Shown here: in pieces, positions 15,537 through 22,933 of the stretch
Layout: each line of letters begins with the position of its first letter
How positions within the stretch are numbered: position 1 is the first letter of the stretch
Source: Bacteroidota bacterium
GTDB lineage: Bacteria; Bacteroidota; Bacteroidia; Cytophagales; Cyclobacteriaceae
NCBI GenBank assembly: GCA_023393375.1
Contig: JAEWLI010000228.1
Coordinates: 1-23,859 of the forward strand
Direction of reading: 5' to 3'
DNA length: 23,859 nt
Notes under the pieces: model-generated
What the model was told of the DNA's origin: nothing
Database searches by the model: none
Seen by the model: the letters and a program-made list of their open reading frames with translations, nothing else
Program-made: the position numbers and the translations under genes

Positions 15537-16787
15537 ATGATTTTTTTTAAGTTAACACTTGAAAGCCTATATTTCGCATGGAACTCTCTGCGAAGTAATC
15601 CATTCCGCACAATTTTATCCCTCGCAGGGGTTACAATTGGAATATTTGTGATCATTGCTGTTTTTACATTTGTTGATTCTTTGGAAAACAGCATCAAAAG
15701 CAGCTTTTCATTTCTTGGGACCAATAATGTGAATGTTGAAAAATGGGCAATGTCTTTTGATGCTGATTATCCATGGTGGAAATTCATCAATCGGCCAAAT
15801 CCCACCTATCAGGAATATTTAACACTTGCTGAAAACCTGGAATCGCATGAAGCCATTACCATTTCAGTAGTTCGGGATAATGTTTCCCTAAAAAGGGACA
15901 ATTATAATATTGGAAATATATACGTTTGGGGTGTTACCTACGACCATCAGGATTTGTATAATACGCCTGTAGAGAGTGGCCGGTATTTCACCCAAAGAGA
16001 AATGTACAGTGGTGCCAATGTTGCGATTGTGGGTTCAACCGTGGCATCTACACTATTTCCCTATTCCGATCCCATTAACAAGGAAATAAAAATTAAAAAT
16101 AGGAGATATATAATTATTGGTGTAATGCCAAAAGAAGGGGAAACATTGTTAGGGACTCCCAGCAATGATGAAAGCTGCCTGATTCCTTTTACCAATTTTG
16201 CGAGGATATATCATGTAGGAAAATATCGGGGTATTGAAACTTTCATTACTGTAAAAGCTCCTGAAGCTGAAGGAAGTCTGCCCAAATTGGAAGGTGAAAT
16301 AACAGGAATGATGCGTAAAATAAGAGGTTTAAAACCAAATCAGGAGGATGATTTTTCTATCAACAGGACCTCTGAAGCTATTGCACAAAATGTTTCCGCA
16401 ATATTTATGGTATTGACCATAGCCGGAGCAGTAATAGGTGGATTGGCGATGCTTGTAGGAGCATTTGGCATCGCAAATATCATGTTTGTTTCAGTGCAGG
16501 AGCGTGTTTCGATTATAGGTATTCAGAAAGCAGTGGGTGCTAAAACCTATTTTATTCTTTTTGAATTTCTTTTTGAAGCAATCTTCCTTAGTGTAGTGGG
16601 TGGAGGTATAGGCATGATTATGGTCTATTTCCTGACTTTTATACCCTTGGGATCTTTGGAAGTAATACTTTCTTTTAACAATATATTTGTAGGATTGACC
16701 ATTTCAACTGTCGCAGGTTTACTCGCTGGTGTAATTCCGGCTTATAAAGCTTCAAAATTAGATCCTGTAACAGCGATAAGAAGTTGA
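15537..16787 (+). CDS. ABC transporter permease, MacB/FtsX type
   Basis: A 416-residue inner-membrane protein with the four-helix MacB/LolCE topology. An amphipathic start (residues 1-22, with SLRSNPFRTILSLAGVTIGI) leads to TM1 (24-46), a large extracytoplasmic MacB_PCD domain (about 47-285), and an FtsX domain with TM2 (287-318), TM3 (343-368) and TM4 (381-403). The cytoplasmic loop contains QERVSIIGIQKAVGAK (321-336), the usual coupling-helix motif, and the end PAYKASKLDPVTAIRS matches the usual A-x-K-A-x-x-x-D-P-V-x-A-L/I-R tail. Such permeases export lipoproteins, peptides or drugs, powered by a separate MacB/LolD-type ATPase. No ATPase gene is adjacent, so its partner must be encoded elsewhere. 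Substrate unknown. Confidence 0.88.
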   Translation: MIFFKLTLESLYFAWNSLRSNPFRTILSLAGVTIGIFVIIAVFTFVDSLENSIKSSFSFLGTNNVNVEKWAMSFDADYPWWKFINRPNPTYQEYLTLAENLESHEAITISVVRDNVSLKRDNYNIGNIYVWGVTYDHQDLYNTPVESGRYFTQREMYSGANVAIVGSTVASTLFPYSDPINKEIKIKNRRYIIIGVMPKEGETLLGTPSNDESCLIPFTNFARIYHVGKYRGIETFITVKAPEAEGSLPKLEGEITGMMRKIRGLKPNQEDDFSINRTSEAIAQNVSAIFMVLTIAGAVIGGLAMLVGAFGIANIMFVSVQERVSIIGIQKAVGAKTYFILFEFLFEAIFLSVVGGGIGMIMVYFLTFIPLGSLEVILSFNNIFVGLTISTVAGLLAGVIPAYKASKLDPVTAIRS

Positions 16788-16822
16788 TCAGGGATTAATT
16801 CAGATGATAGAGAATTGGTAAC

Positions 16823-16857
16823 AAAAAACCTCAGGAGTTTATAAAAACCTCCTGAGG
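16823..16857 (-). terminator. recA transcription terminator
   Basis: Minus-strand hairpin with a 9-bp perfect GC-containing stem (16857-16849 with 16837-16829), an 11-nt loop and a run of six T (16828-16823). It begins 17 bases after the recA stop. No T-run follows in the other direction, so it serves recA rather than the convergent permease gene. Confidence 0.88.
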
Positions 16858-16873
16858 AAAAAAAGAAACAATA

Positions 16874-17902
16874 TTATTCAGCTGCGGGGATAGGCTTTTC
16901 AAGCGTTTCGCCTTTTATTTTGGCTTTAATTTTGTTTTCAATTTCTTCTGCCAATTCCGGATTATCTTCCAGCAGGCTTTTCACAGCATCCCTACCCTGA
17001 CCCAACTTATTACCTTCATAAGAGAACCATGATCCTGCTTTTTTTACCACATCCAATTCCACACCCAGATCTACCAGTTCACCTACCTTTGATATACCTA
17101 ATCCATACATGATATCAAACTCCACCACTTTAAAAGGAGGTGCTACTTTATTTTTCACCACTTTCACACGGGTGCGATTGCCCAAAATATTATCAGCACC
17201 CTCTTTTATTTGTCCAATACGGCGAATATCCAAACGAACGGATGCATAGAATTTTAATGCATTACCACCAGTGGTAGTTTCGGGATTTCCAAACATCACA
17301 CCGATTTTTTCCCTAAGTTGATTGATAAAGATGCAGGCACAACCGGTTTTACTAATGGTACCAGTCAGTTTTCTCAATGCTTGTGACATCAATCGTGCCT
17401 GAAGCCCCATTTTACTGTCACCCATCTCACCTTCTAATTCACCTTTTGGCACTAAAGCAGCAACTGAGTCGATCACAATAATGTCAATAGCCCCGGAGCG
17501 GATCAGATGTTCGGTTATTTCCAACGCCTGTTCACCATTATCAGGTTGTGAAATCAATAGGTTTTCAGTATCAATTCCAAGTTTTTCAGCATATGACCGG
17601 TCAAAAGCATGCTCTGCATCAATAATAGCAGCCAAACCACCTTTTTTCTGAGCTTCAGCAATACAATGCATTGCCAGCGTAGTTTTTCCTGACGATTCTG
17701 GTCCATATACTTCTATGACTCTTCCTCTGGGAATCCCTCCAATGCCCAATGCAATATCCAACCCGAGTGAGCCGGTAGAAATGGCTGGAATGTCAACGAT
17801 TCGTTCATCGCTAAGTTTCATAATCGCACCCTTACCATAGGTTTTTTCCAGTTTATCAATGGTAAGCTGGAGTGCTTTTAGTTTTTCCTGATTGTCAGCC
17901 AT
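16874..17902 (-). CDS. recA: Recombinase RecA
   Basis: A 342-residue RecA, full length. It forms ATP-dependent filaments on single-stranded DNA for homologous recombination and the SOS response. Walker A GPESSGKT is at residues 67-74, Walker B ends in IIVIDS (141-146, D145), the MAW-like motif KGAIMKLSD is at 24-32, and loop L2 begins at GNPETTTGGNALKFYAS (205-221). The C-terminal domain is present, though the acidic tail is short (PIPAAE). There is no intein or frameshift. It is followed by a strong terminator and is divergent from the aminopeptidase gene. I could not identify a LexA-type operator upstream; the operator of this lineage is not one I can recognise. No recX is adjacent. Confidence 0.98.
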   Translation of the reverse strand: MADNQEKLKALQLTIDKLEKTYGKGAIMKLSDERIVDIPAISTGSLGLDIALGIGGIPRGRVIEVYGPESSGKTTLAMHCIAEAQKKGGLAAIIDAEHAFDRSYAEKLGIDTENLLISQPDNGEQALEITEHLIRSGAIDIIVIDSVAALVPKGELEGEMGDSKMGLQARLMSQALRKLTGTISKTGCACIFINQLREKIGVMFGNPETTTGGNALKFYASVRLDIRRIGQIKEGADNILGNRTRVKVVKNKVAPPFKVVEFDIMYGLGISKVGELVDLGVELDVVKKAGSWFSYEGNKLGQGRDAVKSLLEDNPELAEEIENKIKAKIKGETLEKPIPAAE

Positions 17903-18077
17903 AATTTTAAGATCTTATAAATGATTGTATGAGGTGTGAAGTTAACATTTGAGATGCCAATTCCCAAATTCTGTAGGTGAAATTATTGAATTAAATATTA
18001 GAGTTGATGGCTTCATTATTGCATATCATATATCAAATTCCTATAAACAAATATCTTTACTGATACAGCAGATTGAT

Positions 18078-18085
18078 TAAATTTG
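18078..18085 (+). promoter_or_regulatory. Putative -7 element of the aminopeptidase gene
   Basis: TAAATTTG followed by C, an exact match to TAnnTTTGC, about 48 bases before the ATG at 18134. A TTTA at 18056-18059 stands 18 bases upstream as a poor -33. Confidence 0.4.
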
Positions 18086-18133
18086 CGACAATAAAAATCA
18101 GCTTATGACAAATCACCTATCAAGTAATTAAAC

Positions 18134-19177
18134 ATGTGGAAAAAGATTTTACTCATTGTTTTCATGATACTTATTGTTTTGGTGATCTGGCAATTTCAAT
18201 TGATCAGGTACGGATGGGGACAGGCAAAAGGCCAGTTTACCATCATGCGGAATGCCCAACCCATAGAGACTTATCTTAACGATCCTGAATATCCGGATTC
18301 TTTGAAACAAAAGATCAGGTTAACCCAGGAAATCAGGGATTTTGCAGTGCAGGAACTTGGTATGAAGGGGGAAAAAAATTATACCAAAATGTATGACCAG
18401 AAAGGTCAGCCTGTTCTTTGGGTAGTAACGGCTGCACCACGGTTTAAACTTGAGGCCAAACAATGGCATTTTCCCATCATAGGATCTTTCTCCTACAAAG
18501 GGTTTTTTGAATATCAGGAAGCACTTAAAGAAGCAGAACAGCTCAAAAAACATGATCTGGATGTAAATATTGGGGAAGTAAATGCATGGTCTACTTTAGG
18601 GTGGTTAAGAGATCCGCTTTTGTCCTCCATGTTGAATAGGAATGTGGGAAATCTAGCCGATTTGATCATCCATGAGCTTACTCACACCACGATATTTATA
18701 AAAAGTGATGTTCAATTTAATGAAAACCTTGCCACTTTTGTGGGAAACAGAGGGGCGGAGCTGTTTCTGATCAGGAAATATGGGGAAAATTCAAGTGAAT
18801 TAAGTTCGTATATATCTGCACGGGAAGACAGAAAAAAGTTTACTGATTATATTTTGCGGGCTGCTGACTATATTGACAGGACCTATGAAAAAATGGATAC
18901 CACCTTGCAGCATGAAGATAAACTCCTGATAAAAGATTCAGCTATTCGAAAGGTTGTTCAACACTTTGACACCCTTCAATTCAATCAACCAAAACGATAT
19001 GCGGGTTATTTTGATGATTTCACCCCTGACAATACTTTTTTTCTATCATTTTTAAGGTACCGGGCTAACCTTGAAGATCTGGAAATGATCTACCAACAAG
19101 ATTTTGAAAGTGACTTGAGGGCATTTATTAATCATTTTAAGAACCATAAAGGATCACTGGTTATTGAAAAAAACTGA
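18134..19177 (+). CDS. Membrane-anchored putative zinc aminopeptidase (COG4324/PF10023 type)
   Basis: A 347-residue protein with one N-terminal membrane anchor (residues 4-24) and the bulk outside the cytoplasm. It matches the putative aminopeptidase family COG4324: VNAWSTLGWLRDPLLSSML (149-167) followed by the zinc motif HELTH (H180, E181, H184) and NENLATFVG (196-204). E197, 13 residues after the second histidine, is the likely third zinc ligand. The typical family member is a lipoprotein; here there is a transmembrane helix and no lipobox. Substrate unknown; aminopeptidase activity is by family label only. It precedes the two-component genes by 129 bases on the same strand, but those have their own promoter candidate. 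Confidence 0.85.
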   Translation: MWKKILLIVFMILIVLVIWQFQLIRYGWGQAKGQFTIMRNAQPIETYLNDPEYPDSLKQKIRLTQEIRDFAVQELGMKGEKNYTKMYDQKGQPVLWVVTAAPRFKLEAKQWHFPIIGSFSYKGFFEYQEALKEAEQLKKHDLDVNIGEVNAWSTLGWLRDPLLSSMLNRNVGNLADLIIHELTHTTIFIKSDVQFNENLATFVGNRGAELFLIRKYGENSSELSSYISAREDRKKFTDYILRAADYIDRTYEKMDTTLQHEDKLLIKDSAIRKVVQHFDTLQFNQPKRYAGYFDDFTPDNTFFLSFLRYRANLEDLEMIYQQDFESDLRAFINHFKNHKGSLVIEKN

Positions 19178-19270
19178 CCCAATATTATGGTAATGTTAAA
19201 CCATCTTTAAGTTTTATTATACACATTAGATTTTTATGTATAAAAAGAAATATTAGGTTTAAGATAATAT

Positions 19271-19278
19271 TAGATTTG
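19271..19278 (+). promoter_or_regulatory. Putative -7 element of the two-component operon
   Basis: TAGATTTG, an exact TAnnTTTG match, 28 bases before the response regulator ATG. No TTTG at the right upstream distance. Confidence 0.35.
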
Positions 19279-19306
19279 TATTAGTTAAAGAATAATAATT
19301 TCTACA

Positions 19307-19993
19307 ATGAGCAAACAAACTTATAAAGCACTTGTGGTTGATGATGAGGAGGACATTTTGGAGTTACTCCAATATAACCTTGTCAAAGAAGGCTATTCTG
19401 TAAAAACTGCTTCTGACGGCAAAAAAGCTGTTGAAATAGCCAAAACCTTTTTGCCAGACATTGTACTATTGGATATCATGATGCCAAACCAGGATGGCAT
19501 AGAAACGTGCAGGCAAATGAGGGAACTGCCTGAATTTAATAACACCTATATTATCTTTCTTACCGCTCGTTCTGAAGAGTATTCCGAAGTGGCTGCTTTC
19601 GACATTGGTGCCGATGATTACATTACAAAACCCATTAAACCTCGTGCCCTTATGAGCAGGATAAGTGCATTATTTCGCCGGGATACCAAAAAACAAAGTG
19701 AAGATGCTATCATTTCCATTAATGGTTTGGAAATTGACAGATCAAGTTACACCGTTACCATAGACGGAAAGGATATTTCATTACCTAAAAAGGAGTTTGA
19801 ATTATTGTATTTTCTTGCACAAAATCCAAACAGAGTTTTCAGTCGCGATGATCTTTTATTAAATATTTGGGGTACTGATGTTTACGTGCTGGCCAGAACA
19901 GTGGATGTACATATCCGGAAAGTCAGGGAAAAAATTGGTGAAGGTTTTATCACAACCATCAAAGGAGTGGGATATAAATTTGACCATTCATAA
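19307..19993 (+). CDS. OmpR/PhoB-family response regulator
   Basis: A 228-residue transcription factor. The receiver domain covers residues 7-120: acidic pocket DDEED (12-16), phospho-acceptor D56 (LLDIMMP), T86 (LTAR) and K108 (ITKPIKP). The C-terminal winged-helix DNA-binding domain (about 128-226) includes LPKKEFELLYFLAQNPNRVFSR (recognised in parts), then VDVHIRKVREK and the wing TIKGVGYKF. It is the partner of the kinase gene that starts 2 bases after its stop. The match to PhoB is general, and a phosphate role is not shown: no pst or phoU gene is nearby. Confidence 0.93.
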   Translation: MSKQTYKALVVDDEEDILELLQYNLVKEGYSVKTASDGKKAVEIAKTFLPDIVLLDIMMPNQDGIETCRQMRELPEFNNTYIIFLTARSEEYSEVAAFDIGADDYITKPIKPRALMSRISALFRRDTKKQSEDAIISINGLEIDRSSYTVTIDGKDISLPKKEFELLYFLAQNPNRVFSRDDLLLNIWGTDVYVLARTVDVHIRKVREKIGEGFITTIKGVGYKFDHS

Positions 19994-19995
19994 AT

Positions 19996-21057
19996 ATGCA
20001 AACCTTCTCAAAAGGTGCTTCCTTATTACTGGCGATTTCTGTCGCTATAGTATCAACCGCTTTTTTAAGTTTGTTTAATGGTGTGCCCGGAGCAGCCATC
20101 ATAGCCACTTTTTTCATTTCATTTGGATCGGTATACATCCTTTCCCATATTGCATTGCAGTTTTTTATATTTAGGGAAATCAACAAAATCAATAAGGCAC
20201 TAGAAAAACTTAAAAACGAAGACCAGTCATTGTTGGAAAGCCTTCCAGCAAAGCCAGGATCAAATCCATTCCAGAAGATCAATGATGAAATTTACGCTTT
20301 TGCTTATGTAAAACAAAGGGAAATAGAAGACCTGAAAAAATTGGCCACTTTCAGAAGGGAATTTTTAGCCGACGTTTCGCATGAACTAAAAACGCCTGTA
20401 TTTGCGGCCCAGGGATTCGTATTAACCCTATTGGATGGTGCAGTAAAAGACAAAAACGTAAGAACCAAATTTCTTAAAAAAGCAGCAAAAAGCCTTGAAG
20501 CCCTTGAAGTATTACTAGAGGATCTTTTGACCATTTCACAAATGGAATCCGGGGAAATCAAAATGAATTTCCAGGCTTTTAACATAAAGGGGGTAGCAAG
20601 GGAGGCAATTGAACAACTGGAAGAAAAAGCTGAAAAGAAAGGCATAAAGCTGATTCTGAATGAACAGCCACCAGCGAGACTAATGGTGTATGGTGATGAA
20701 CGGCGAATCCTTCAGGTGATGATCAACCTGATCTCCAATGCGATCAAATATTCAAAAGATGATGGGTGGGTGGAAGTTTCGTTCAGGTCGGAAAAAGATC
20801 ATATTATTATTCTTGTAAAGGATAATGGGATAGGCATACCGGTACAGGATATAAAAAGGATTTTTGAACGATTTTACAGAGTGGAAAAAAGCCGCTCTAA
20901 GGACAAGGGCGGTGCGGGTCTTGGCTTGGCAATCGTAAAACATATTTTGGAAGCACATAACTCCAAAGTGAGTGTAGTAAGTGGTGTAGGACAGGGTTCA
21001 GAATTTAGCTTCAGATTGAAAAGACCTGTTTCCAAAACATTTATCTTGCCGGAATAA
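19996..21057 (+). CDS. PhoR-like sensor histidine kinase with short outer loop
   Basis: A 353-residue membrane kinase, partner of the regulator directly upstream (2-base gap). Two hydrophobic helices (about residues 8-27 and 32-58) are joined by only about four residues (NGVPG region), so there is no extracytoplasmic sensor domain. A short linker (59-115) follows, without a recognisable PAS domain. The transmitter has HisKA with H129 (FLADVSHELKTPVFAAQG), N-box MINLISNAIKYS, G1 VKDNGIGIP, F-box RIFERFYRVEKSRS, and G2 GGAGLGLAIVKHILEAH. The full set of catalytic motifs is intact. Signals are probably sensed within the membrane or through partners, as in intramembrane-sensing kinases; this is inferred. 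Downstream is a 360-base non-coding stretch. Confidence 0.93.
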   Translation: MQTFSKGASLLLAISVAIVSTAFLSLFNGVPGAAIIATFFISFGSVYILSHIALQFFIFREINKINKALEKLKNEDQSLLESLPAKPGSNPFQKINDEIYAFAYVKQREIEDLKKLATFRREFLADVSHELKTPVFAAQGFVLTLLDGAVKDKNVRTKFLKKAAKSLEALEVLLEDLLTISQMESGEIKMNFQAFNIKGVAREAIEQLEEKAEKKGIKLILNEQPPARLMVYGDERRILQVMINLISNAIKYSKDDGWVEVSFRSEKDHIIILVKDNGIGIPVQDIKRIFERFYRVEKSRSKDKGGAGLGLAIVKHILEAHNSKVSVVSGVGQGSEFSFRLKRPVSKTFILPE

Positions 21058-21418
21058 TAAATTTCCCGATTAAAGGTGAACTTTTAAATGTAATGGCGAT
21101 TTCCTGAAGAAACTCAGCTGGCTTGGGCATAAGAATAAAGGGCGAATAAAATCCTTAATTATATTGTTTCCCGGATTCCATCAAATTCTAATCTACAGCT
21201 GAACACAAGGGGATCAAATGTTATAGTAAAATGTTTGTAGATGATAGCGACCGAATATTAAACTGGACAAGCCATATACAAAAGCCTATTTAGACAGATT
21301 AAGATTTTTTTATATTTTGAATCGCAAAATTTGCTTGCAACACCCAATTCTAATTTTAACCTCGGCAAATGTGCGTGTATAAGTTTAGTTCGTTCGATGA
21401 GCGTCACTAAATGCAAAC
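21058..21418. other. Non-coding stretch without recognised features
   Basis: I see no convincing gene, RNA or mobile element in these 361 bases. The longest open frames are short and overlap the tRNA terminator. A weak 6-bp inverted repeat (TTTAGT 21384-21389 with ACTAAA 21406-21411) is the only structure noted. Confidence 0.5.
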
Positions 21419-21457
21419 ATAAAAAAAACCCTCCCAGAATTACTTCCAAGAGGGTTT
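21419..21457 (-). terminator. tRNA-Glu terminator
   Basis: On the minus strand AAACCCTC (21457-21450) pairs with GAGGGTTT (21433-21426), followed by a run of T down to 21421. It starts 4 bases after the tRNA 3' end. Confidence 0.9.
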
Positions 21458-21460
21458 CAG

Positions 21461-21532
21461 TAGCCCGTAGGGGAATCGAACCCCTGTTACCAGGATGAAA
21501 ACCTGGCGTCCTAACCCCTAGACGAACGGGCC
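21461..21532 (-). tRNA. tRNA-Glu (anticodon TTC)
   Basis: A 72-base cloverleaf on the minus strand. Acceptor GGCCCGT pairs with ACGGGCT (first pair G-T), D arm GTCT/GGAC, anticodon stem CCAGG/CCTGG around loop TTTTCAT with anticodon TTC reading GAA/GAG codons, and T arm AGGGG-TTCGATT-CCCCT. The discriminator is A and CCA is not encoded, so it must be added after transcription. A consensus promoter lies upstream and a terminator directly downstream, so this is a single-gene transcript. Confidence 0.97.
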
Positions 21533-21584
21533 ATTTTTTTTCTTAATTCCGTGTCAGAGCGACCTGTCCTGCGAAATTGTGCTG

Positions 21585-21615
21585 CAAATATAGAGGGGTT
21601 CATTTAATTTCCAAA
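21585..21615 (-). promoter_or_regulatory. tRNA-Glu promoter
   Basis: Read on the minus strand: TTTG (21612-21615), 19-base spacer, TATATTTG (21585-21592). This is a full match to the Bacteroidota primary sigma pattern TTTG-N19-TAnnTTTG, about 52 bases before the tRNA 5' end. Confidence 0.8.
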
Positions 21616-21728
21616 ACATGAACAAAATATTTTTAGTTTTTTTTATCCTTCATCGTACTTCCCACGCTTATAACTTCTGAACAATTCTTAAATTCAGCCA
21701 ATTTTAACGAACGGAATTATGTATTTTA

Positions 21729-21759
21729 TTTGTTTTAGACTCAGGGCTTCGTATTTTTG
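21729..21759 (+). promoter_or_regulatory. gapA promoter
   Basis: TTTG (21729-21732), a 19-base spacer, then TATTTTTG (21752-21759), a full match to the Bacteroidota pattern. The -7 element ends 35 bases before the gapA ATG. Confidence 0.8.
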
Positions 21760-21794
21760 CAAAAATTTTTATAACATCAAAAAATAGAATAGTT

Positions 21795-22799
21795 ATGGCA
21801 ATAAAAGTTGGTATCAATGGCTTTGGCAGAATTGGAAGATTGGTTTTCCGTGCTGCCATGGAGAAATCTGACATCCAGATAGTTGGAATAAACGACCTTA
21901 TCGATGTGGATTACATGGCGTATATGCTTAAATACGACTCCACACACGGTAGATTCAATGGTTCTGTTGAAGTAAAAGACGGAAAATTGGTTGTAAATGG
22001 AAATGCCATCAGAGTTACAGCAGAAAGAAACCCTGCCGATCTGAAATGGAATGAAGTAGGTGCTGAATACGTAGTAGAATCAACCGGATTATTTTTAGAT
22101 AAAGAAAAATGCCAGGCACATATTGCTGCTGGTGCAAAAAGAGTAGTGATGTCTGCTCCATCTAAAGACGACACCCCTATGTTTGTAATGGGTGTAAACC
22201 ACAAAAGTTACAAAGCAGATATGCAATTTGTTTCTAACGCATCTTGTACTACTAACTGCCTTGCCCCTATTGCTAAAGTTTTGAATGACAAATTTGGTAT
22301 TGTAGAAGGCCTTATGACTACTGTACACGCAACTACTGCTACTCAAAAAACAGTAGATGGCCCTTCAGCAAAAGACTGGAGAGGTGGTCGTGGTGCCAGC
22401 CAAAATATCATTCCTTCATCTACTGGTGCTGCCAAAGCTGTTGGAAAAGTAATTCCTGCTTTGAATGGCAAACTTACTGGTATGGCTTTCAGGGTTCCAA
22501 CTCCTAACGTATCTGTAGTTGACCTTACCTGCCGTCTGGAAAAAGGTGCTTCTTACAAAGAAGTATGCCAGGCTATGAAAGAAGCTTCTGAAGGTGAATT
22601 AAAAGGCATTCTTGGTTACACTGAAGATGCAGTAGTTTCTACAGACTTCCTTGGAGATACAAGAACTTCTATCTTCGATGCAGATGCAGGTATCAGCCTA
22701 AGCCCAAATTTCGTGAAGGTTGTTTCATGGTATGACAATGAAATGGGTTACTCAACCAAAGTAATCGAACTGATCCAATATATGGATACAGTAAAATAA
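21795..22799 (+). CDS. gapA: Glyceraldehyde-3-phosphate dehydrogenase, type I
   Basis: A 334-residue glycolytic enzyme that oxidises glyceraldehyde 3-phosphate to 1,3-bisphosphoglycerate with NAD. The dinucleotide fold starts INGFGRIGR (7-15), with D34 in GINDL favouring NAD. The catalytic SNASCTTNC holds C151 and the partner H178 is in TTVHATT. The inorganic phosphate and substrate region GRGASQNIIPSSTGAAK and the C-terminal WYDNEMGYS are all intact. Codon use is more biased than in neighbours (many GCT, GGT and ACT), as expected for a highly expressed gene. A consensus promoter stands upstream and a strong terminator downstream, so it is monocistronic. Confidence 0.98.
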   Translation: MAIKVGINGFGRIGRLVFRAAMEKSDIQIVGINDLIDVDYMAYMLKYDSTHGRFNGSVEVKDGKLVVNGNAIRVTAERNPADLKWNEVGAEYVVESTGLFLDKEKCQAHIAAGAKRVVMSAPSKDDTPMFVMGVNHKSYKADMQFVSNASCTTNCLAPIAKVLNDKFGIVEGLMTTVHATTATQKTVDGPSAKDWRGGRGASQNIIPSSTGAAKAVGKVIPALNGKLTGMAFRVPTPNVSVVDLTCRLEKGASYKEVCQAMKEASEGELKGILGYTEDAVVSTDFLGDTRTSIFDADAGISLSPNFVKVVSWYDNEMGYSTKVIELIQYMDTVK

Positions 22800-22820
22800 T
22801 TATTTCGAAATAAAATTATT

Positions 22821-22850
22821 AAGCCGGATTAGAAATAGTCCGGCTTTTTT
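22821..22850 (+). terminator. gapA transcription terminator
   Basis: AAGCCGGA (22821-22828) pairs perfectly with TCCGGCTT (22839-22846), 10-nt loop, followed by TTTT and more T. It lies 21 bases after the gapA stop. Confidence 0.9.
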
Positions 22851-22933
22851 GTGCTTTTTATTGCGATTGATAAATAGATCAGCATTAAATAATGAAATGG
22901 TGGTATATGCTTTTTAACTAATATTCAATCCAC

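Noticed and set aside
21213..21279. Possible 20-aa open frames in the 21058-21418 gap
   Set aside because: Very short, no signal peptide or recognisable motif, and no promoter in place.
22800..22813. Perfect 14-base palindrome just after the gapA stop
   Set aside because: AT-rich and without loop; the strong terminator 8 bases further explains the transcript end.
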